From positions 1-8,785 of the forward strand of contig JAFDBA010000116.1 in assembly GCA_019313505.1 (NCBI GenBank): a DNA stretch of 8,785 bases, given 5' to 3'. Positions within the stretch are counted from its first letter, which is position 1. Each line of letters starts with the position of its first letter. The translations under genes and the position numbers were made by a program. The notes beneath the pieces are model-generated. The model ran no database searches. It had not been told where the DNA came from and saw only the letters and a list, made by a program, of their open reading frames with translations. The DNA is from Deltaproteobacteria bacterium. Its GTDB lineage: Bacteria > Desulfobacterota > Desulfobacteria > Desulfobacterales > UBA11574. Shown here one piece after another: positions 1 to 5,664 of this stretch.

Positions 1-1319
1 CCCGCCTTTTGAAAATGTAATTAACTGTTTGGTCAGTGCTTGTGCCTGAATGGAGGCTTTTTCTGCTTCTGTCAAACATTCAGAAATACCGACTTCAGGT
101 TTTATATCATCTTTTGCCATTTCAATATTGCCCAGGATAATGGTTAAAAGGTTGTTAAAATCATGAGCAATACCGCCGGCAAGAATACCAACCGACTCAA
201 GTTTTTTGACTTTCAGGAGTTCTTCTTCAATCTGTCTGCGATCGGTGATATCAAAGAAGACTCCATTCACATATTCAATCTCTCCCTTGTAATCACAGAC
301 TATTTGCCCCCTTTCTTGTAGCCTCCAGTCTTGAATTTGATCCTGTATTCCCTGATGTATGATTTATCTGTTTTTAAGGCCTGGATAAAGATTTCCCTCG
401 CAGTTTCAATATCTTCCTCAACGATAATATAGTTCCATTTCATTTTTCTGGAATTAAATTCATCAAAATTATAGCCGGTTAATAATTCAATTTTTTCATC
501 AAAGAAATCAACAGTCCAGTCTTTATATCCTTTGTAAACAGTACCCGGGATATTATTTACTAACAATCTGTACTTCTCCTCGCTCTCCCGCAGTGTCTTT
601 TCGGCCTGCTTCCGTTCTTCCACCTCATTTTTCAATGTCTCAGTTTTTCTCTCAATTATCTTCTTATCTCTCTCCATTTCCTTTATTGTGTCCATTAGAA
701 CAGATTTTGATGTGAAAAACCGTGAAAAAATCTCATGAAATCTGTTTGTTATAGGCCATTTTATGTGGTATTCACAGTATGGGGCATCATTGAAATAGCA
801 ACATTTTTCTTTTAAAGTTGCGGGGCTTCCTCCCCAAATCAATGGAAGGGAAGTATAAGCACCTTGATTGTAAAGACATATATCTTTGCTTGCTTTCGTT
901 TCTGGGTTCCAATGCAAACGGATAGTGGCTTCATTTCGCTTGAGTTCAATCAATTCTACTTTCTTGGTTCTATTCCAGCGGTCATTTATTTTCTGGCTGT
1001 TCTTGAGCGCTTTTCTGACAGACCAGAATGCCTTGAATATAATACGCTGAGCGTAACCTAATGAGATGTTTTCAGTAGCATATCTGCCCATTTTATAAGC
1101 AGCCATTTCGTCATGAAGAATTAATTTTGCTCTTTTATATAATTTGGAGATCACGCTGCAGGAAATCCAGTTATTGGGATCTCTTAAAAATATTTCAGGA
1201 TCTTCGAGGCCATCAATTTCAGGGTCAAGATCCCCGAAAAGGCTGGAACAGTCGACATTATGCTTCTTTAAATAATCCAGGATGGCCCTGGAATTTATGC
1301 AGCTTGTTTCTTTTTCCAT
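1..1319 (-). pseudogene. PAS sensor histidine kinase, frameshifted and cut by the window edge
   Basis: Reading leftwards from ATG 1319-1317, about 205 residues form an N-terminal domain I cannot name, with a Cys-containing end (CCYFNDAPYCEYHIKW, plus-strand ~763-810). A charged coiled-coil linker (about residues 210-255, with EVEERKQAEKTLRESEEKYR) follows, then a PAS domain. The frame hits TAG at 302-300. The -1 frame takes over with LQERGQIVCDYKGEIEYVNG and FFDITDRRQ, the normal end of a PAS domain, then a HisKA segment with H-box GILAGGIAHDFNN, whose phospho-accepting His codon is at 165-163. It stays open to base 1, so the ATPase domain lies outside. The best fit is a net one-base loss near 312-332. 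It could be a decayed gene or an assembly error. No Shine-Dalgarno precedes ATG 1319, and the integrase remnant begins only a few bases upstream, so expression is doubtful. Signal and partner regulator are unknown. Confidence 0.75.
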
Positions 1320-1326
1320 AATATTA

Positions 1327-1500
1327 TTGAAAAGGGCTTGCAAAAAAGCGAAAATTATTTACGGAAGAAGGAAAAAAGACGGGTTTACATTTCATGATTT
1401 GAGACATACTTTTAAAACTAATGTGTGTAAAGCGGATGTGCCGAAATTGGTTATAATAGAGATTGCAGGCCATTCAACAAGAAAAATGTTTGATCGTTAG
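1327..1500 (+). pseudogene. Tyrosine recombinase (phage-type integrase) C-terminal remnant
   Basis: About 57 codons match the end of a tyrosine recombinase catalytic domain. GFTFHDLRHTF carries the His-x-x-Arg box (catalytic His and second Arg), and IAGHSTRKMFDR carries the last conserved His before the nucleophile. In integrases of this kind MFDR is normally followed by the nucleophilic Tyr (MFDRYN); here the next codon is TAG (1498-1500). The first ~300 residues of a normal integrase, including the first catalytic Arg, are missing. The sequence to the left belongs to the oppositely oriented kinase. With no active-site Tyr and no N-terminal DNA-binding part it cannot recombine. Its 3' end lies 10 bases from the tRNA-Leu 3' end, the usual position of an integrase beside its tRNA attachment site. 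In-frame codons upstream of ~1327 do not look like integrase. Confidence 0.75.
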
Positions 1501-1509
1501 GTTTTATTG

Positions 1510-1596
1510 TGGTGCCGAAGGGGAGACTCGAACTCCCACGAGAATACACTCACTAGACCCTGAACCTAGCGCGTCTACCAATTCCGCCACTTCGGC
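1510..1596 (-). tRNA. tRNA-Leu (anticodon CAG), CCA encoded
   Basis: The minus strand folds into a full class II tRNA. The seven-base acceptor GCCGAAG (1596-1590) pairs with CTTCGGC (1520-1514), followed by discriminator A and an encoded CCA (1512-1510). The D arm contains GGCGGAATTGGTAGACGC, typical of tRNA-Leu. The anticodon stem CTAGG/TCTAG (one G-T pair) holds loop TTCAGGG with anticodon CAG at 1562-1560, reading CUG codons. The long variable arm has a GAG/CTC stem, and the T arm is GGGAG-TTCGAGT-CTCCC. It is 87 nt including CCA. The neighbouring integrase fragment suggests this gene was an integration target; the tRNA itself is intact. Confidence 0.96.
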
Positions 1597-1614
1597 ATAC
1601 AATACAAAACCCAT

Positions 1615-1643
1615 AGTATAAAAAAGATTGCTTTAAAACACAA
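1615..1643 (-). promoter_or_regulatory. Sigma70-type promoter of the tRNA-Leu gene
   Basis: On the minus strand, TTGTGT (1643-1638) and TATACT (1620-1615) are separated by exactly 17 bases. Transcription would begin near 1608, about a dozen bases before the mature tRNA 5' end at 1596, a normal short leader. Box identities and spacing are seen directly; function is inferred. Confidence 0.65.
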
Positions 1644-1661
1644 GTTATTTTATATAGATTT

Positions 1662-1690
1662 TTTCTTAATTTTGTCAAGAACGTTATAAT
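1662..1690 (+). promoter_or_regulatory. Possible rightward promoter for ribF (weak)
   Basis: A perfect TATAAT stands at 1685-1690, but the hexamer 17 bases upstream (TTTCTT, 1662-1667) is poor, and the nearby TTGTCA (1672-1677) is only 7 bases away. If used, the transcript would pass through both palindromes before reaching ribF. The region is AT-rich, so a chance match is quite possible. Confidence 0.22.
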
Positions 1691-1816
1691 TGATGAATTC
1701 GTAAAAAGTAGAATTCATCACGTTTTATGTTTTAAGATTTAGGTTTTAGGCAATTAAAATTGATTGCTTTAACAGATACTTAAAACTTAAAACGTCCGTA
1801 ATAAGTTACGAATTCA
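1691..1816. repeat. Long nested imperfect palindrome (MITE- or REP-like)
   Basis: Three arm pairs are nested. TGAATTCGTAA (1694-1704) pairs with TTACGAATTCA (1806-1816) without mismatch. A 17-base arm at 1720-1736 pairs with 1779-1795 with one mismatch. GCAAT (1750-1754) pairs with ATTGC (1763-1767) at the tip. The left flank also has its own perfect ten-base hairpin, TGATGAATTC (1691-1700) against GAATTCATCA (1711-1720). No coding capacity is visible. It could form a cruciform or a long RNA hairpin. Whether it is dispersed in the genome cannot be seen from one copy. Confidence 0.7.
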
Positions 1817-1839
1817 ACTATAGATGGCTAAGTAAAAAG

Positions 1840-1930
1840 GTTCATATACAAGGCGTAGTATTTTTTCAGGAACGAGGCCATACATGTAGTATGCCGAGTG
1901 TCTGAAAAAATACTGCAACGCTAGTTGAAC
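1840..1930. repeat. Palindromic intergenic repeat abutting ribF
   Basis: The core is a perfect 13-base inverted repeat, AGTATTTTTTCAG (1857-1869) against CTGAAAAAATACT (1902-1914). Inside it CATAC (1879-1883) pairs with GTATG (1889-1893). Outside it GCGT (1853-1856) can pair with ACGC (1918-1921) across a three-base bulge, and GTTCA (1840-1844) with TGAAC (1926-1930). From memory it resembles palindromes scattered between genes in Desulfobacteraceae; I could not search this. Its right arm overlaps the expected start of ribF. Confidence 0.7.
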
Positions 1931-2847
1931 ATATTAATAATATTGAAAGACCGTATGATAACGCTGTAATTACTATTGGCAATTTCGATGGTGTTCACAT
2001 CGGACATCAAGCTCTTTTTCATGAAGTGATAGAAAAAGCCGACGCCATTGACGGTACATCAATCGTCATGACCTTTGAACCTCACCCTGTACGGGTATTA
2101 AAGCAAAACGGTCATCCGCCATTGATAACTCTGTATGAACAGAAACTTGAGCTTATTGAAAGCTCCGGAATAGATGTTCTCATTTGTATTCCATTTACCA
2201 TGGAATTTGCGGCCATATCGGCAAAAGAGTTTGTGGAGGATATACTGCTAACACGTATCGGTATGAAAGCCATTGTTGTAGGGCAAGATTATACTTTTGG
2301 TAAAGATCGTAAAGGGAATATCGGGCTTTTGCAAACCTATGCTAAAAATCTTGGATTTGAAGTAATCGTGTCCGATTGGATAACGACGTTAAATAGAAGC
2401 CATGACAGAATCAGCAGCACCCAGACGCGCAAATTTGTGATGGCGGGAAAGGTTGCCGAAGCCCAAAAACTGTTGGGGCGTCACTACCAGATCAGAGGTG
2501 TTGTCATAACCGGACGCAACAGGGGGGGGAGGCTCTTAGGGTTCCCAACCGCAAATATTATCCTTCATGATGAACTGTGCCCAAAAACCGGGGTTTATGC
2601 CGTAACCGTGGAATTCGGAAACAAAAAACACAAAGGAGTTGCTAATATCGGCTATAGCCCCACTTTCGGTGACCAGGTATTTTCCGTGGAAGTTCATATT
2701 CTTGACTTTGATGAAAATATATACGACCGGAAAATTCGTGTTAACTTCATACAACGCATCAGAGATGAAAAAAAATTTTCAAATATTTCCGAACTCTCTG
2801 ATCAGATAAAAAAAGATATCGTAAAGGCTCGCAAAATCCTGTCTTGA
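1918..2847 (+). CDS. ribF: Bifunctional riboflavin kinase / FAD synthetase, start codon missing
   Basis: It converts riboflavin to FMN (kinase) and FMN to FAD (adenylyltransferase), in the cytoplasm. Numbering from 1918, the nucleotidyltransferase half has TIGNFDGVHIGH (19-30), TFEPHP (52-57), GQDYTFG (122-128) and RISSTQTRK (164-172). The kinase half has GFPTAN (208-213), GVYAV, GVANIGYSPTF and VEVHILDF with the likely catalytic Glu (~258). Length (~309 codons) fits the family. The first in-frame GTG (2026) would delete the ATP-binding GNFDGVHIGH, so it cannot start a working enzyme. Homologues begin like MKLIRGIHNL, which aligns with TLVEHINNI here, putting the initiator at 1915-1918. Those codons are GCA and ACG inside the palindromic repeat. 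No ATG, GTG, TTG or CTG lies between the in-frame TGA at 1903-1905 and the motif; only ACG or ATT codons remain. The gene may use a rare start or may have lost initiation. The flippase-like gene begins 45 bases after its stop. Confidence 0.88.
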   Translation, partial: TLVEHINNIERPYDNAVITIGNFDGVHIGHQALFHEVIEKADAIDGTSIVMTFEPHPVRVLKQNGHPPLITLYEQKLELIESSGIDVLICIPFTMEFAAISAKEFVEDILLTRIGMKAIVVGQDYTFGKDRKGNIGLLQTYAKNLGFEVIVSDWITTLNRSHDRISSTQTRKFVMAGKVAEAQKLLGRHYQIRGVVITGRNRGGRLLGFPTANIILHDELCPKTGVYAVTVEFGNKKHKGVANIGYSPTFGDQVFSVEVHILDFDENIYDRKIRVNFIQRIRDEKKFSNISELSDQIKKDIVKARKILS

Positions 2848-2892
2848 TAATCCTCAAGCTTTCTTATTTTGCCCAGGTCTTTAATATCTATT

Positions 2893-3999
2893 ATGAAAAA
2901 GAACATAACCATTTCCCTGATCATAGGGATAATAATATCCGCACTGGCACTTTATATGGCATTCAGAAACGTGCCGGTTTCCGACCTTTTTGTTTATCTT
3001 ATCTCAATCAATTACGTTTGGATATTTCCGGCTGTTCTGGTTCTTTTGACAAGTTTTGTTTTAAGAGTTCTTCGATGGCAGATCATACTGGAATCGTCAG
3101 CCAAAATAAGTTTCTGGCAGGCATTTCATCCTTTGATGATCGGTTTTATGATAAACTGTATCCTCCCTGGCAGGGTCGGGGAAGTTGCAAGACCGGCTGT
3201 TTTACAAAAAAAGGAAAATATCCCTTTTTCAACAGGGCTTGCAACGGTTGCTGCCGAACGGATATTTGATGTCAGCATGCTGCTTATACTTTTTTCGATA
3301 CTGCTTGCAACTGTAAATATAGATCCAAATCTTAATATTGTTTTTGGCAAGTATCATCTCAACAGAGAAACTCTTATTTCAGTAGGTGGAGCGACCTTCA
3401 AGCTGTTTCTACTCCTTATCGTTGGGATAATCATGATTGGTTTCGGTAAAACAAGAAAGGCAATAAACAGTTTAATCATGTCGATTCCATATCTGTTTTT
3501 CTTTTCCGGATCCGGATTTAAAAAAAAGATACAAAAAAAAATTTGCGAGCCTCTTGTGAGCTTTGTCGAAAATTTCACCTCCGGGTTTGCCCTTATCAAG
3601 CACCCCAAAAAGATATGCCTTTGCATTGGACTGTCAGTTATTATTTGGGGTCTTGCAGCTTTTTCATATTACATAATGTCTCTGGGGTGTCCTGGTATAG
3701 AACTGTCGTTTACTGAAATCTCTGCGTATATGATAATAATCTGTTTTTTTATAGCCATTCCCTCTGTTCCCGGCTTCTGGGGAATTTGGGAGGCGGGCGG
3801 CGTTTTTGCCCTGGTCCTTTTCGGGGTTTCTTCAAAAGATGCTGCCGGCTATACGCTTGCAAATCATGCAATCCAGGTGTTTCCTGTTATGATTGTCGGC
3901 TTTTTTTCAGCCATGGTCACGAGTGTAAATATATTGCAGATCTCATATAAAAAAAGGGAAAAGGCCGTAAGTAATCCGGATGAGCCAGAAGAAAATTGA
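2893..3999 (+). CDS. LPG-synthase-TM (UPF0104) flippase-like integral membrane protein
   Basis: This 368-residue protein sits in the inner membrane, with several hydrophobic segments (about 5-25, 42-60, 80-92, 127-143, 169-184, 241-262, 277-292, 300-312, 329-346). NCILPGRVGEVARP (88-101), AAERIFD (120-126) and PSVPGFWGIWEAGG (290-303) fit the lysylphosphatidylglycerol synthase transmembrane family (PF03706, also called flippase-like or UPF0104). Members lacking the aminoacyl-transferase domain, as here, are linked to moving or modifying lipid-linked substrates, but the substrate is not predictable. ATG 2893 is chosen over the in-frame TTG 2869 because it gives the usual short basic MKKN start before the first membrane segment; neither has a well-placed Shine-Dalgarno. 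The C-terminal tail is charged and probably cytoplasmic. It lies between ribF and def in the same direction, so co-transcription is likely, though a functional link is not evident. Confidence 0.82.
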   Translation: MKKNITISLIIGIIISALALYMAFRNVPVSDLFVYLISINYVWIFPAVLVLLTSFVLRVLRWQIILESSAKISFWQAFHPLMIGFMINCILPGRVGEVARPAVLQKKENIPFSTGLATVAAERIFDVSMLLILFSILLATVNIDPNLNIVFGKYHLNRETLISVGGATFKLFLLLIVGIIMIGFGKTRKAINSLIMSIPYLFFFSGSGFKKKIQKKICEPLVSFVENFTSGFALIKHPKKICLCIGLSVIIWGLAAFSYYIMSLGCPGIELSFTEISAYMIIICFFIAIPSVPGFWGIWEAGGVFALVLFGVSSKDAAGYTLANHAIQVFPVMIVGFFSAMVTSVNILQISYKKREKAVSNPDEPEEN

Positions 4000-4035
4000 T
4001 CATTTACAACCTAAAAAGCTAAAATAGGTCATACT

Positions 4036-4557
4036 ATGGAAAAGCTAAAAATATTGACGTATCCGGATAAATTTTTGAGTGAGCCTACGAAACCGGTTGA
4101 AAATATTGGTGAAAAGATCCAGAATTTAATTAAAGACATGGCGTCCATCATGTACCAGGCACCGGGCATTGGTCTGGCTGCAATACAGGTAGGAATTAAC
4201 AAAAGCCTTTTAATTTATGATGTTTTACCGAAAGACGAAAAACGATCTTTACAGGTCCTGATTAATCCCAGGATTATAGAGAGTGAAGGGACCACAATTT
4301 CTGAAGACGAGGGGTGCCTGAGCGTCCCTGATTTCAGGGCAAATGTTAAACGAGCGGCTTCTGTTCTTGTTGAAGGTTTCGACAATAAAGAAAAACCTCT
4401 GCGCATAGAAGCGGAAGGATTATTGGCTGTGGTGCTGCAGCATGAGATTGACCATTTAAACGGTATCTTGTTTATAGATCGAATAAGTTCCCTAAAAAGA
4501 GGGATGTATAAAAGAAATGTAAAAAAGAATTTGAAAAAAAATGAAGAAAAAGGCTAA
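4036..4557 (+). CDS. def: Peptide deformylase
   Basis: It removes the N-formyl group from new proteins as they leave the ribosome. All three family motifs are intact: GIGLAAIQ (44-51), EGCLS (92-96, metal-binding Cys94) and HEIDH (136-140, metal ligands His136 and His140, catalytic Glu137). The 173 residues are normal for a bacterial deformylase, with a Lys-rich tail after ~155. ATG 4036 is supported by AGG at 4026-4028, seven bases upstream, and by the typical opening MEKLKILTYPDKFL. The end overlaps fmt by 17 bases in another frame, which suggests translational coupling. Def removes the group that Fmt adds, and the def-fmt pair is one of the most conserved in bacteria. Confidence 0.97.
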   Translation: MEKLKILTYPDKFLSEPTKPVENIGEKIQNLIKDMASIMYQAPGIGLAAIQVGINKSLLIYDVLPKDEKRSLQVLINPRIIESEGTTISEDEGCLSVPDFRANVKRAASVLVEGFDNKEKPLRIEAEGLLAVVLQHEIDHLNGILFIDRISSLKRGMYKRNVKKNLKKNEEKG

Positions 4558-5482
4558 AATAATCTTCATGGGCACCCCGGAATTTGCAGCGTACGCATTA
4601 AAAGCCCTTTATAAAAGCAACCAAAATGTTGTTTTGGTAGTAACCCGGCCTGACCGCCCAAAAGGGCGGGGTCGCAAAGTCATCCCTCCCCCTGTAAAGG
4701 AAGTTGCTATAAGTCTGGGGTATGAAGTCAATCAGCCGGCATCTGTCCGAACAGTCGAGTTCGCAGACCATATGGCAAAACACAAACCTGATATCATTGT
4801 TGTGGTTGCATTTGGTCACATTATTCCAAAAAACATCCTTGAAATGCCCAAAATAGCCACCATAAATATTCATGCCTCGCTCTTGCCTAAATATCGCGGA
4901 CCGGCGCCTATCCAGTGGGCGATTATAAATGGAGAAATAGAGACTGGTGTAACCGCTATGTTAATGGATGAAGGCTTGGATACCGGCGACATTCTCCTAT
5001 CCTCAAAAATTAAGATTTTTTCTGACGACAATTCAGACACCCTTCACGACCGCCTGGCTGATCTTTCGGCAGATCTTTTGATACAGACCATAGAATGTAT
5101 TGAAACCGGAGATATAAATTCTATCCCACAGGACCATACCCAAGCTACCTATGCACCACTTCTCAAGAAAAATGACGGTCGTATAAATTGGGAAATGCCG
5201 GCCGAAACTTTAGAGGCATTCATACGTGGAATGACGCCATGGCCAGGAGCATTTACATTCCATGGCAACAAACGTCTCAAGATCTTAAAGGCCAGGCCCA
5301 TTATAATCGATACTGTTGAGACCCCGGGAACAGTAATTAAAAGATTTCCTGACGAATTGTGTGTTGCAACCGGAAAAGGAGTCCTGTCTGTGATCAAAAT
5401 TCAGGGTGAGTCAGGAAAACGTCTTTTGATCAAGGATTTTCTGCGGGGATATAAGATTCCTCCCGGAACAATTTTAGGCTGA
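4541..5482 (+). CDS. fmt: Methionyl-tRNA formyltransferase
   Basis: It transfers a formyl group from 10-formyl-tetrahydrofolate to initiator Met-tRNA. The N-terminal formyltransferase fold opens with IIFMGTPEFA (7-16). The catalytic core has TINIHASLLPKYRGPAPIQW (107-126), with expected catalytic Asn109 and His111, and DEGLDTGDIL (143-152) with Asp147. The C-terminal tRNA-binding domain includes the NDGRINW and GMTPWPGAFTFH segments. The 313 residues match the family. ATG 4541 inside the def 3' end is preferred over ATG 4568, because the latter would remove the first beta strand. There is no strong ribosome binding site, so initiation probably depends on ribosomes finishing def. A likely intrinsic terminator and a 155-bp repeat begin within about 25 bases of the stop, so the def-fmt transcript probably ends here at least in part. 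Confidence 0.97.
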   Translation: MKKKAKIIFMGTPEFAAYALKALYKSNQNVVLVVTRPDRPKGRGRKVIPPPVKEVAISLGYEVNQPASVRTVEFADHMAKHKPDIIVVVAFGHIIPKNILEMPKIATINIHASLLPKYRGPAPIQWAIINGEIETGVTAMLMDEGLDTGDILLSSKIKIFSDDNSDTLHDRLADLSADLLIQTIECIETGDINSIPQDHTQATYAPLLKKNDGRINWEMPAETLEAFIRGMTPWPGAFTFHGNKRLKILKARPIIIDTVETPGTVIKRFPDELCVATGKGVLSVIKIQGESGKRLLIKDFLRGYKIPPGTILG

Positions 5483-5491
5483 TACCTAGTT

Positions 5492-5646
5492 CGGACAAGC
5501 CGGAACCGAAAAAGGTCGGTTTTATTTTTACCACGAAGATCACGAAGGAAAAGGAGAATAAAATATATAACCCTCGTGATCTTCGTGTACTTCGTGGTGT
5601 GATCAAGCTTTTTTTGCCACAAAATGCACAAAATTCAATTTTAAGG
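5492..5646 (+). repeat. 155-bp dispersed element, copy 1 (inverted relative to 7994-8148)
   Basis: The reverse complement of 7994-8148 aligns over the full 155 bases without gaps; I count 11 mismatches, 9 of them transitions (about 93% identity). Weaker similarity runs a few bases further at both ends (TACCT at ~5483-5487, ACTA at 5648-5651). Inside, a 17-base arm at 5532-5548 pairs with 5571-5587 with one mismatch, and ACCACGAAG (5530-5538) pairs perfectly with CTTCGTGGT (5590-5598). The arms are built of CACGAAG units at 9-base spacing. The element fills nearly the whole fmt-rsmB gap, so rsmB's leader comes mostly from it. No protein is encoded. Confidence 0.88.
5504..5529 (+). terminator. 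Rho-independent terminator after fmt, inside repeat copy 1
   Basis: AACCGA (5504-5509) pairs perfectly with TCGGTT (5516-5521) around a six-base loop, followed by a T-rich tract TTTTATTTTT (5520-5529). It lies about 21 bases after the fmt stop and reads in the fmt direction. The stem is short, so it may be leaky. In copy 2 the matching stem is reduced by two substitutions. Confidence 0.55.
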
Positions 5647-5664
5647 GACTAAAGATTTATACCC

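Noticed and set aside
300..320. Programmed -1 frameshift in the kinase at the AAAGGGGGC stretch
   Set aside because: The geometry is imperfect for a slippery heptamer, no following structure is evident, and homology to the PAS domain in the -1 frame already begins upstream of this stretch. A plain indel is simpler.
1282..1326. ATG 1282 as the start of a 72-residue integrase-like protein
   Set aside because: The first ~15 codons are antisense to the kinase 5' end and do not resemble integrase; only codons from about 1327 onward do.
1672..1690. TTGTCA and TATAAT as one strong promoter
   Set aside because: The spacer is only 7 bases, far too short for sigma70; only a weak pairing with TTTCTT at 1662 is retained, at low confidence.
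2026..2028. GTG 2026 as the ribF start
   Set aside because: It would remove the ATP-binding GNFDGVHIGH segment, which is intact and in frame upstream; no ribosome binding site supports it.
2844..3269. Plus-strand open frame of 141 codons overlapping the flippase-like gene
   Set aside because: It is an out-of-frame shadow; the 2893-3999 frame has membrane segments and family motifs throughout.
5401..5631. Minus-strand open frame over repeat copy 1 and the fmt 3' end
   Set aside because: It is read through the repeat and antisense to the conserved Fmt C-terminal domain; no family resemblance.
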